Counted from the stretch's first letter, positions 1 to 5,702 are shown. The stretch is DNA of 9,457 bases from Actinomycetes bacterium (GCA_023429565.1 JAEZDJ010000100.1:1-9457); one strand, 5' to 3'. A program made the numbers and translations. Notes: generated from the sequence alone by a model not told the origin.

Positions 1-113
1 TCATGCACCTGAAGAGGTGGCGGGGCATCGCGACCCGCTATGCCAAGAACCTCTCGTCGTTCGTTGCCTCAGTGCAGATAAGATGTTTTGTGATGTGGCT
101 CCATATCTCGTGA
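1..113 (+). CDS. IS5-family transposase, C-terminal fragment (cut by window start)
   Basis: This is the last part of a DDE transposase, open to the left window edge and ending at a TGA at 111-113. The frame from position 3 gives about 36 residues containing RWRGIATRYAKN followed by a hydrophobic run (SFVASVQIRCFVMWL). The 'RGIATRYxK' block and the following hydrophobic helix are the usual C-terminus of IS5-group transposases, lying just past the last catalytic Glu. The rest of the enzyme, including its DDE residues, lies outside the window, so activity cannot be judged. The element probably ends within about ten bases of the stop codon. The family call rests on motif memory; the IS4/IS1182 groups are less likely alternatives. 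Confidence 0.75.
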   Translation, partial: MHLKRWRGIATRYAKNLSSFVASVQIRCFVMWLHIS

Positions 114-126
114 CGACACTCCCTAG
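1..126 (+). mobile_element. Right end of an IS5-like insertion sequence
   Basis: The transposase fragment ends at 113 and is followed by a short non-coding tail. IS5-group elements typically end a few bases to some tens of bases after the transposase stop and often target CTAG/YTAR-like sites. A CTAG occurs at 123-126, and from there a reading frame runs without a stop into the next gene, which suggests the IS boundary is near 122. The left end and its terminal inverted repeat are outside the window, so the boundary and the target duplication are inferences. Confidence 0.45.
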
Positions 127-173
127 ATGAAACTAACTGCCCCGAGATAAAGCGTGCCAATGATTTTGCACGC

Positions 174-611
174 ATGAAATATGAAGAAGCTGTTGCAAAA
201 TCTTTGGCCGAAGGAGAAGAGCCTGTCGTAGTTGAGCAGTTTCCGCTTGCAAGAGGAGCGGATTCTCTCTGCACGGGAACATACCAGTATGCAATGCCAG
301 GACATGTCACCTCTATCGCATTGATAGGATTCACTACGTCTTATTATCGAGCAATCGACGAGTATGGAGTGGCACGCTTTGGAGACGTTCACAGCTGCTA
401 TGCATATGCCGCCGATTTACGGACGGGCGTCACGGAGGAAGGCAGCACGGCCCCGGTTCGCCTAGATGGCGGTCGAACACTGGCAAAAGGATTTGGTTTG
501 TACATTGAGGCAGCTGACTGGGCAAATCCTCTTGTAGTATGGACGGCGCACCAAGCATTTTACGTTGAATTTGGTGCCGAGAGCAATAGGGCAACCATAC
601 ATCTCCCTTAG
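174..611 (+). CDS. Hypothetical protein, possibly 5'-truncated by the IS
   Basis: I do not recognise this 145-residue protein. It has an acidic N-terminal helix (KYEEAVAKSLAEGEEP), no signal peptide, no transmembrane segment, and an aromatic-rich C-terminal half suggesting a compact beta-rich soluble domain (for example YVEFGAE near the end). The ATG at 174 has no convincing Shine-Dalgarno sequence. The same frame is open upstream to position 114, adding about 20 plausible residues (LDETNCPEIKRANDFAR from 123) up to the apparent IS5 edge. The visible ORF is therefore more likely the 3' portion of a longer gene interrupted by the IS than an intact gene. A strong hairpin starts 22 bases after the stop. 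Base composition is lower in GC than the respiratory genes, consistent with accessory DNA. Confidence 0.5.
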   Translation: MKYEEAVAKSLAEGEEPVVVEQFPLARGADSLCTGTYQYAMPGHVTSIALIGFTTSYYRAIDEYGVARFGDVHSCYAYAADLRTGVTEEGSTAPVRLDGGRTLAKGFGLYIEAADWANPLVVWTAHQAFYVEFGAESNRATIHLP

Positions 612-632
612 GCCTTCAGTATTCTTTACCTA

Positions 633-669
633 CGACATCAGTTGGCCTAAAATGGGTCAACTGATGTCG
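633..669 (+). terminator. Strong hairpin between the hypothetical gene and the small membrane protein
   Basis: A perfect 12-base inverted repeat (CGACATCAGTTG at 633-644 and CAACTGATGTCG at 658-669) extends inward with five more pairs, two of them G-U, around an AAA loop. This gives a stem of about 17 pairs. It lies 22 bases after the stop at 611 and 43 bases before the ATG at 713. The T-run after it is weak (CGTTTGG), so it may be an imperfect terminator, an mRNA-stabilising hairpin or an operator. Confidence 0.5.
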
Positions 670-712
670 CGTTTGGACTACGGCATGACAATCCGAGAAA
701 AGGCTGCTGAAC

Positions 713-889
713 ATGCATGTTAATTTTTTCGTCATCCTCCTTAATATAGTATTTTTCATAGGCGGTCTCGTTATTGTGTCTCTTATTCTGTATCTGATTG
801 TTCGTGCTGTGGTAAAGGATGAACTCAAAAGGCTCCATATAATAGAAAACACAAAGGAGCCAATGGCACAAGAAAGAGACAAGAAGTAA
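713..889 (+). CDS. Small single-pass membrane protein (58 aa)
   Basis: A short ORF starts at ATG 713 and ends at TAA 887-889. Its first 32 residues are almost wholly hydrophobic (FFVILLNIVFFIGGLVIVSL then ILYLIVRAV) and form one long transmembrane helix. A charged cytoplasmic-type tail follows (KDELKRLHIIEN, then QERDKK at the end). A purine-rich AAAAGG at 697-702 lies about ten bases before the start and can serve as ribosome binding site. Small proteins of this build, a hydrophobic helix plus a Lys/Glu-rich tail, are common but poorly characterised in Gram-positive bacteria; some are phage or toxin-antitoxin related. No function can be assigned. It sits alone between a hairpin upstream and a T6 run (892-897) just after its stop, so it may be a monocistronic unit. 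A longer antisense ORF in this stretch has poorer composition and looks like a shadow. Confidence 0.55.
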   Translation: MHVNFFVILLNIVFFIGGLVIVSLILYLIVRAVVKDELKRLHIIENTKEPMAQERDKK

Positions 890-1118
890 TATTTTTTACT
901 CCCTTAAGTGCTTCGCAGAAAGCGACGGGCACATTGCCCTTCGCTTTCAATTATCCTCACCAGATATCAGATATCGTCCCGTATCCAGAAAGAATCAGTT
1001 TATACGCCCAATTAACACGCCAGAAAAGAAGCTGCGGACAATCCTTGAAACTCTTTTTAACCAGGGAGAGTTGGAGGGTGTATTCAAAACCCAACACCAA
1101 ATTAAAGGCGAGAGCTAG
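846..1118 (+). pseudogene. Possible gene remnant: open frame without a start codon
   Basis: The frame is open from 846 to a TAG at 1116-1118 (about 90 codons), but it contains no ATG, no GTG, and only one late TTG. The 3' half reads like real protein, with charged helical segments such as TPEKKLRTILETLFNQGELE. It overlaps the tail of the small membrane protein in another frame, so only the part after about 900 is plausible. I do not recognise the family. A chance open frame in moderately AT-rich DNA is the main alternative. Confidence 0.2.
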
Positions 1119-1391
1119 AAGAGGCGCGCCTGGCTCAAACGACAAAGCAAGGGCAAGCATTTAAACACTCTCCAAAGCCTCTCCCTCCAAACCGGACGTG
1201 TGCCACGCTTCTCCCTGAAGAAACGCGGCATGTCCTCGAAGCTTTCTTGAGACCAGCACATCCAAGCCAGCCCACCCCCTCTCCAGCAGACCATCCCCAA
1301 CCAAACGCGGCGACCAGCAGGGAGGGGAATGCTGGCCGCCGCGCTCTGTGCCACACATGAGTCGGGCACGAGAAAAATCAAAAGCTCCGAT
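1119..1391. other. Gene-free stretch downstream of the flavoprotein gene
   Basis: No credible gene was found on either strand here; the open frames are shadows or lack start signals. The only structure seen is the hairpin at 1307-1342 and a small AGGCGCGCCT palindrome at about 1121-1130. Together with 890-1118 this makes about 500 bases of probably decayed DNA between the accessory block and the respiratory operon. Confidence 0.4.
1307..1342 (-). terminator. Hairpin after the flavoprotein gene
   Basis: GCGGCGACCAGCA (1307-1319) and TGCTGGCCGCCGC (1330-1342) form a 13-base inverted repeat with one mismatch and a 10-base loop, about 50 bases past the flavoprotein stop. On the minus strand it is followed by GTTTGGTTGGGG, a weak U-tract, so it could be a terminator or a 3'-end-protecting structure for the cytochrome-flavoprotein transcript. 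Confidence 0.5.
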
Positions 1392-3017
1392 CTAGGCCCA
1401 AGTCTCCTCCGCGGCCGCATTCTCCCCCGCCACACGGGTTCCCATCGCCTCCGGCACATTGCCAGCGCCCTGATACAGGAAGCCATAGATGGAACCAAAC
1501 TCTCCGCCCGCATACAGGCGAGGGATGACGTTGCCTTCCCAATCGATCACATGATGCGCCGCATCGCGCTCGGGGCCTCCTTGGGTGTTGATGAAGCTCA
1601 GAGCCATTTCACTCATATAGAAAGGAGGCGTCGAAATGGGGGTCAGCTGCCCCGTGCGTCCAAACTCCGCGTCAACGCCTGCAGCAACCGTGGCATTCCA
1701 GCCGTCAACCGTCTCCTTCAAGGCAGCCGGGTCGACGCCGGCCTGCTTGGCAAGCTCCTCTATGGTGTCCGCCTTGAATATATACCCCTTGTCCACCTCT
1801 GCCATGTTGTCGTCAGACCAGGTGAAGTTCTTGTGCACGCCACACCACGTCTGGCCGGAATCCTTCGAAGCGAGGTTCGCCAAGGGGCCGGCAGCCCGCT
1901 TCGTCTCGTCGAAGACCATATAGAAAGGCAGATTGGTGTATTCCATCTTCTCGACCGGATCGTACACCAGCTGCGCAAGCGGATACCGCTTGTCGTGCGT
2001 GGGCGTGGGCAAGAATCCCGCATTGTGCGCAATCTCGTCCTGAAAACGTTTGCCGTACTTGTTGACCAGAATTGCATTGTCGAACTGGTCGGCCGTGTAG
2101 ACGATGGCCACCGCGGTGCCGGCGACGTCAGACGCCTTCTTGAAGCAGAACGAGCCCCATTCGACGGAGGCGAAGTGACGCTGCTTTGCCCCAACTTCCG
2201 AAATCATCGGGAAGCCGTCGCCCGTGTTGTACGGAGTGCCCCATGGGTAGATGGGCACTTCCGGAGCACAGTACTGGTGGGCCATCTCAAGATTGTTCTC
2301 GTATCCGCCGAGGGCGAGGATCACCCCGCGTTTCGCCTTGACGTTGATCTCCGCATCGCCCTGCTTCGCCACCACGCCAAAGACCTCTTTGGTTTCGGGG
2401 TCGAATATGAGCTTGTATCCCGGCGTCTCATACATGACCTGCACGCCTGAAAGGCTTTCGGCCGTCTCCTTGAGATGGGAGAACAGCTTCTTTCCGGGAC
2501 CTCCCGCATTCTGGGAACCGGGGATTGCCTCCGCGCCGACCAGGTTTGGGTACAGGCATCCGGGAGCCTTCCCCACTTCGCCGAGCTTGGCTCCGCAACT
2601 CTCCACAAATTCCGGCGTTCCCACAAGCTCATCCACGAATCCCTGGATTTCCTCATCGGTCACGGATGAGGGCACCTGTGCCTTTATGAAGTCAAAAGCA
2701 CCGGAGAGGTTGGACTCGTCGACCGCTATCCATCCGCCTCCGCATACGCCCAGATTCCCGCCTTCTTCACCCTCGGGCGCCTTCTCCAACACGATGACCG
2801 TCGATCCAGCCCGGGCGGCCCCGATGGCAGCTGAAGCACCAGCTCCCCCGTAGCCGACGACGACCACGTCAGCCTCATGGTCCCACTTGACCGACGAGGC
2901 GTCGGCACCGCCGTTGCCGTTTGACGCGCACCCCGTGAGCGCCAAGCTTCCCATTGCCGTCGCCGCGCCAACGGCGCCGATCGTCAAAAATTTACGCCTC
3001 GATACTGAAACACCCAT
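1392..3017 (-). CDS. Tat-exported lipoprotein FAD-dependent reductase (fumarate reductase/urocanate reductase superfamily)
   Basis: A 541-residue flavoprotein of the FAD_binding_2 (fumarate reductase/succinate dehydrogenase flavoprotein) superfamily. The N-terminus has a twin-arginine signal (SRRKFL, residues 6-11), a hydrophobic stretch and a lipobox (LTGC, Cys30), so it should act outside the membrane, anchored by lipid. The dinucleotide-binding motif GYGGAG is at 55-60, followed by an Rossmann acidic end LEK at 77-79. A second FAD block, EEGGNLGVCGGG, is at 84-95, LALGGYENN at 234-242, the capping-domain motif ILVNKYGKRFQDE at 316-328, and the C-terminal FAD motif with GGEFGSIYG (504-512) and AGENAA. 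There is no FMN-binding domain and no haem motif, so electrons must come from a partner, most likely the cytochrome encoded 54 bases upstream. The HG and NRLGGN motifs that position catalytic His and Arg in fumarate reductases read YG and YQGAGN here, so the acceptor is probably not fumarate. Start chosen for AAGGAGG seven bases upstream. Confidence 0.92.
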   Translation of the reverse strand: MGVSVSRRKFLTIGAVGAATAMGSLALTGCASNGNGGADASSVKWDHEADVVVVGYGGAGASAAIGAARAGSTVIVLEKAPEGEEGGNLGVCGGGWIAVDESNLSGAFDFIKAQVPSSVTDEEIQGFVDELVGTPEFVESCGAKLGEVGKAPGCLYPNLVGAEAIPGSQNAGGPGKKLFSHLKETAESLSGVQVMYETPGYKLIFDPETKEVFGVVAKQGDAEINVKAKRGVILALGGYENNLEMAHQYCAPEVPIYPWGTPYNTGDGFPMISEVGAKQRHFASVEWGSFCFKKASDVAGTAVAIVYTADQFDNAILVNKYGKRFQDEIAHNAGFLPTPTHDKRYPLAQLVYDPVEKMEYTNLPFYMVFDETKRAAGPLANLASKDSGQTWCGVHKNFTWSDDNMAEVDKGYIFKADTIEELAKQAGVDPAALKETVDGWNATVAAGVDAEFGRTGQLTPISTPPFYMSEMALSFINTQGGPERDAAHHVIDWEGNVIPRLYAGGEFGSIYGFLYQGAGNVPEAMGTRVAGENAAAEETWA

Positions 3018-3039
3018 GTTTCCTCCTCCTTGTTGTCCA

Positions 3040-3057
3040 GCCGGCTCCTTGGCCGGC
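3040..3057 (-). other. Small hairpin between cytochrome and flavoprotein genes
   Basis: GCCGGC at 3040-3045 pairs with GCCGGC at 3052-3057 across a 6-base loop. It lies in the 54-base spacer of the operon, just upstream of the flavoprotein ribosome binding site. It may adjust the ratio of the two proteins or protect one end of a processed mRNA; it lacks a U-run. Confidence 0.3.
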
Positions 3058-3071
3058 CGCGCCCCAATCCA

Positions 3072-3698
3072 TCAACGATGGTCGTGGCAGCTCTCGCATA
3101 CCGCAAACGTCTCGGCATGATGGCAGCTGTAGCAATAGTCCATCCCTTTCGAAGCCCGGTGCATGGTGTGGCATTCGGAGCATGCCGGCTGTTCTCCACT
3201 GCCGTCGTGCGGGTTGGTCGCTGCCGCGTTGACCGTCTGCGTATGGGGATTGACCTTCGTGCCGTCGACTTCCATGGTGGCGGTTCCCTGCTCGACGTCG
3301 GCCCGCGTGTGGCATCCGTCTCTCAGGCAGAAGCTGTCATCCACCTCCATCTTCGCAAGCGGCAAGGTGTAGTCGCCCGTCACCTGCTTGACCGCCTCCT
3401 GCACCTGCTCCGATAGTACCGGCTTGTGGCAGTCGAGGCAGGCGATGCCTTGCTCGGCATGCGCGTGCACGGTGTACGAGCTGTCCTCCCAGCTTTCCAC
3501 GTACGAATTCATGGTGTCGTGGCAGATTGCCGCGCAGAACGAAGGCTGCTCGTGCCACACCCACATGCCACCGCCCGCGCACGCGGCCACAACCACGACA
3601 ACCGCAAGCGCTATCGGCCACTTCTTCCGCCTTTTCGCCTGAGGAGCATCCGCTTGATCGACGCCCTCAGGCTCCCTCTCTTCTTCTGACTCTTCCAT
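3072..3698 (-). CDS. Membrane-anchored multihaem cytochrome c (six haem-type motifs), redox partner of the flavoprotein
   Basis: A 208-residue cytochrome c. A charged, Glu-rich cytoplasmic N-terminus (1-26) is followed by one membrane anchor (about 27-48, WPIALAVVVVVAACAGGG). An extracytoplasmic domain then carries six Cys-His motifs: CAAICH (55-60, CX3CH), CLDCH (87-91), CLRDGCH (124-130, CX4CH), CSECH (173-177), CYSCH (189-193) and CESCH (201-205). The anchor-plus-haem design resembles NapC/NrfH-type quinol-oxidising cytochromes, which pass electrons from the menaquinone pool to extracytoplasmic reductases. As the first gene of the operon with the Tat flavoprotein it is the likely electron donor, as in the Cgr1-Cgr2 arrangement known from Eggerthella lenta. 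The start at 3698 was chosen because GGGAGGAGGG lies four bases upstream; an in-frame ATG at 3794 lacks such a site and would add 32 residues before the anchor. Two of the motifs have non-standard spacing, so the true haem count is between four and six. Confidence 0.88.
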   Translation of the reverse strand: MEESEEEREPEGVDQADAPQAKRRKKWPIALAVVVVVAACAGGGMWVWHEQPSFCAAICHDTMNSYVESWEDSSYTVHAHAEQGIACLDCHKPVLSEQVQEAVKQVTGDYTLPLAKMEVDDSFCLRDGCHTRADVEQGTATMEVDGTKVNPHTQTVNAAATNPHDGSGEQPACSECHTMHRASKGMDYCYSCHHAETFAVCESCHDHR

Positions 3699-3833
3699 AT
3701 TCCCTCCTCCCTGTCTCTCCACGCTGAATTCTATAAATCTGGCCTGCGGTAGGGGAAATGAAGATACCCACGACATTCGCGACAGAGCGCGCATGGCGCT
3801 ATCCGCCTGACGGCATCCGCCTATAAGCTTTCC

Positions 3834-3848
3834 GCATAGAGGCTATGC
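3834..3848. promoter_or_regulatory. Perfect palindrome GCATAG-AGG-CTATGC, candidate operator
   Basis: Six-base arms around a three-base centre form an exact dyad in the divergent promoter region. It does not fit the T-N11-A layout when centred, so it may be a second LysR contact site or an operator for another regulator. Confidence 0.5.
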
Positions 3849-3866
3849 TTCATGCGTCGCCCCCCG

Positions 3867-3879
3867 TGATGCTGCATCA
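3867..3879. promoter_or_regulatory. Candidate LysR box TGATGC-T-GCATCA
   Basis: This is a perfect 13-base palindrome with T at the first and A at the last position, so it matches the T-N11-A consensus for LysR-type regulators. It lies about 17 bases before the extended -10 of the LysR gene, over its -35 position, where binding would repress the regulator's own promoter. Confidence 0.55.
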
Positions 3880-3893
3880 GGGAAATCGGAGCA

Positions 3894-3902
3894 TGCTATA
3901 CT
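3894..3902 (+). promoter_or_regulatory. Extended -10 promoter of the LysR gene
   Basis: TGCTATACT contains the TGn extension and TATACT, five of six bases of TATAAT, ending 20 bases before the GTG start. The -35 position is occupied by the T-N11-A palindrome and is a poor match to TTGACA, which fits an extended -10 promoter. Confidence 0.45.
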
Positions 3903-3922
3903 TCCGTTTGGGGAGATAAGGG

Positions 3923-4840
3923 GTGACGATGGATGTCGAGCTGTTCGAAGAATTCGGGATGATCGCAAAGCATGGGAACCTGTCGGAAGCCGCTCGGGAG
4001 CTGCATGTGACCCAACCGGCTCTCAGCAGGCATCTTCTTGCTTTAGAGAAGCGTTTTGGGGCTGAGTTCTTTGACCGGACAACCTCACCGATGCAGTTGA
4101 CTCCAGAGGGAGAGGTGTTCCTTCACTGGGCATCCGTCATGTCGAACTCATACAGGAAAATGCTGGACAGCATGACTGAGCTGCGTGCCAACCGACCCCT
4201 GGTTGTCAGGGTGAGCGGATTGCTGGAATCAAATGCAGCCACCACATTCAAGATGGCGTGCCGCAACCTGAAAGACGAGGACCCGCGCCTGACCATCAGG
4301 CTGGTGAACGATGTCGGCCAGACCCCGTTCGACCTCATTCGAGCCAACGAGCTGGATGTGGCAATCGAGCCTTTCTCGGGAATGATCGACACGCACGACC
4401 TCAACACCGTGAAGCTGTCTTCCGAGCAATCATATGCGCTGATGGAACGCTCCCATCCCCTTGCAGAACAGCCCTTCCTGGACATACCAGACATACGCTC
4501 GTCGTCCTTCGTCTCGCTGCGGACGAATAAGGACCATGCGAACCGCAAGCACCTGCAGGACATCTGCCGCCTCAACGGCATACCGGGAGACGTGCCCGGG
4601 AACCTTGAAACGCGGAACTCGGAATCCTTTGCGGAAGTGCTGCTCTCCGGACTGAACGGGGCACTGCTCATGGTCCCCGAATCGATGGCGAAGCAGCTCT
4701 GCACAAGCGAAGACAAGGAGTACGTCGCCCTGCCCCTCAAGACCAGGGAATACGACTACGACATCAGGTTGTTCTATTCAAGCTGCCCGACCGAACAGGT
4801 CACCCGCCTTGTCAAACGCCTGGTGTCCGAACTCGCTTAG
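3923..4840 (+). CDS. LysR-family transcriptional regulator
   Basis: A 305-residue LysR-type regulator of normal length. The N-terminal winged helix-turn-helix spans about residues 3-62, with the typical sequence NLSEAARELHVTQPALSRHL (the recognition helix is QPALSRHL) and a dimerisation linker helix after it. The rest is the periplasmic-binding-protein-like effector domain, with the usual VRVSGL start near residue 94. It is transcribed away from the cytochrome-flavoprotein operon with a shared 224-base control region, the classical arrangement for a LysR protein that activates its divergent neighbour in response to a substrate or product and represses itself. The start could be GTG 3923 (GGGGAG seven bases upstream) or ATG 3929 (AAGGGG five bases upstream); the family N-terminus (MDVELFEEF) fits ATG 3929 equally well. 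The effector is unknown and presumably related to the reductase's electron acceptor. Confidence 0.9.
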   Translation: MTMDVELFEEFGMIAKHGNLSEAARELHVTQPALSRHLLALEKRFGAEFFDRTTSPMQLTPEGEVFLHWASVMSNSYRKMLDSMTELRANRPLVVRVSGLLESNAATTFKMACRNLKDEDPRLTIRLVNDVGQTPFDLIRANELDVAIEPFSGMIDTHDLNTVKLSSEQSYALMERSHPLAEQPFLDIPDIRSSSFVSLRTNKDHANRKHLQDICRLNGIPGDVPGNLETRNSESFAEVLLSGLNGALLMVPESMAKQLCTSEDKEYVALPLKTREYDYDIRLFYSSCPTEQVTRLVKRLVSELA

Positions 4841-4891
4841 CATCGCCCGCCATCCCAAAGCCGAAAGGGAGGGGCGTCTGAACCGCGTTCC

Positions 4892-4925
4892 AAAATTTGG
4901 ACTAGAAAATGAAAGTCCAAGTTTT
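4892..4925 (+). terminator. Bidirectional terminator-like inverted repeat after the LysR gene
   Basis: AAAATTTGGACT (4892-4903) and AGTCCAAGTTTT (4914-4925) form a 12-base inverted repeat with one G-U type mismatch and a 10-base loop, about 50 bases after the LysR stop. The arms end in A4 and T4, so it would act as an intrinsic terminator in either direction. It could alternatively be an end of the IS3-like remnant that follows. Confidence 0.5.
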
Positions 4926-5121
4926 GAAGGTGCGGTTTTTGATTAGAGCAGATTCAAGATGCAAGCACGATGGGGACGTGAGGCTCTTTGCCGCCGAGCT
5001 GATTAAGCGAGGCTTCGGCGAAGGAGCAATCGCCTCAAAACTTGCCATCCCCAAGGGCACTGCGGGAAAATGGGTCCTGACGTATCAAGCGATCGGTTTG
5101 GATGGCTTGTTGAACAGGTCA
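4909..5121 (+). pseudogene. IS3-type transposase OrfA helix-turn-helix remnant
   Basis: Within a longer open frame, residues about 20-68 (nt 4966-5112) match the N-terminal helix-turn-helix of IS3/IS150-type OrfA proteins. They comprise an acidic/basic start, the segment VRLFAAELIKRGFGEGAIAS, then KLAIPKGTAGKW and the family-typical 'Y-x-x-x-G-L-x-G-L-L' ending. From about residue 71 the frame turns into an Arg/Ser/Thr-rich sequence with no family character and runs into the next gene's start, so the coding similarity is lost there. No OrfB with a DDE domain follows. The nominal ATG at 4909 lies in the loop of the inverted repeat and has no ribosome binding site. I treat this as a decayed fragment left by an insertion element. 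A small intact HTH regulator is less likely. Confidence 0.5.
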
Positions 5122-5296
5122 ATGAGCATCATCTTTTCTGTGCAGCCCGATGGCACAGCCGGGCATTTGATGCGCTTGAGCCTCCCACGCAAAAGGACGC
5201 GCTGCCATCGGACGCTGTGTTTACACAACGAATGCTTTTCTGCGGCCGCATCGACACAAAGCGTGAGACAATCGAATGCAAAGGAAACGAGGATGA
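5122..5296. other. Non-coding or decayed stretch upstream of the VF530 gene
   Basis: No gene is supported here on either strand. It presumably carries the promoter of the VF530 gene, but no clear -35/-10 pair could be picked out. An antisense ORF at 5085-5357 has no family features. Confidence 0.35.
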
Positions 5297-5545
5297 ATGC
5301 CCACCGAAAAATCCGACGCACGGGAACACCCCAACGATCCGCTTCACGGCGTGACACTCGAAATGATGCTCAAACGACTCGTCAATAAATACGGATGGGA
5401 TGGATTAGCGAAGCGAATCAAGATCAAATGCTTCTGCAACGACCCCAACTTCAAAAGCTCGCTTAATTTCCTACGCAAAACACCTTGGGCGCGCAGCAAA
5501 GTCGAGGAACTCTACAAGAACTCGAAATTTTGGGTGGACATCTGA
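5297..5545 (+). CDS. VF530-family (DUF2132) DNA-binding protein
   Basis: An 82-residue protein matching the VF530 family almost end to end. It has the DPLHGVTLE motif (residues 14-22), a helical core containing LVNKYGW, then IKIKCFCNDPNFKSSLNFLR, and the signature KTPWAR followed by VEELY. VF530 proteins, named after a Vibrio fischeri protein of known structure, are small all-helical proteins of about 70-80 residues proposed to bind DNA; their cellular role is not established. Only the first 12 and last 10 residues fall outside the conserved core. The start at 5297 was chosen because GAGG lies five bases upstream and the conserved region begins soon after. The gene stands alone, with IS debris upstream and its own promoter-containing gap before the deformylase-like gene downstream. 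The family is commoner in Proteobacteria, so horizontal acquisition is possible but not demonstrated. Confidence 0.9.
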   Translation: MPTEKSDAREHPNDPLHGVTLEMMLKRLVNKYGWDGLAKRIKIKCFCNDPNFKSSLNFLRKTPWARSKVEELYKNSKFWVDI

Positions 5546-5615
5546 TCGAGCATGCCCGTACCGAATCACTATCCGCTCGGGAATGCCCCATCCGTCATAC
5601 ATCCGCCTTCCGTCG

Positions 5616-5624
5616 TGTTAGAAT
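5616..5624 (+). promoter_or_regulatory. Extended -10 promoter for the deformylase-like gene
   Basis: TGTTAGAAT has the TGn extension and TAGAAT, five of six bases of TATAAT. CATACA at 5596-5601, 17 bases upstream, is a weak -35 that keeps the ACA end of the consensus. The predicted transcript starts about 70 bases before the ATG at 5703. Confidence 0.4.
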
Positions 5625-5702
5625 CTACCGAGGCTCGGGTTGGCATCGTTGCCGAAAGCACGCAGGGCCAGCGCAGAGAGGCATTCATCCGACGGGAGCA
5701 TC

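Larger units (their letters stand above)
3699..3922. promoter_or_regulatory. Divergent regulatory region between cytochrome operon and LysR gene
   Basis: This 224-base region separates two divergent transcripts and contains two perfect palindromes (listed separately) and an extended -10 for the LysR gene. For the operon on the minus strand, TAGAAT (complement of 3728-3733) is a good -10 about 30 bases before the cytochrome ATG, with no recognisable -35 at the usual distance. A weak -35 is typical of promoters that need a LysR activator, but that is inference. A second possible -10 (TATAGG, near 3820) cannot be excluded. Confidence 0.5.

Noticed and set aside
616..882. Minus-strand ORF of 88 codons across the hairpin and the small membrane protein
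   Set aside because: It is antisense to the better supported 58-residue ORF, and its ribosome binding site and domain features are absent.
1121..1130. AGGCGCGCCT palindrome
   Set aside because: A ten-base GC-rich palindrome occurs by chance often enough, and nothing nearby supports an operator.
1329..2450. Long open frame (373 codons) on the plus strand opposite the flavoprotein
   Set aside because: It is antisense to a well-supported gene with strong GC-rich codon bias, has no recognisable domain or ribosome binding site, and its Arg/His/Leu-rich composition is that of a shadow frame.
3699..3794. N-terminal extension of the cytochrome to an ATG at 3794
   Set aside because: It adds 32 residues without family character, lacks a ribosome binding site and would cover the likely -10; the ATG at 3698 has an excellent GGGAGGAGGG.
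5550..5586. Imperfect inverted repeat (GCATGCCCG / CGGGAATGC) after the VF530 gene
   Set aside because: One mismatch, a 19-base loop and no T-run make it too weak to call a terminator.
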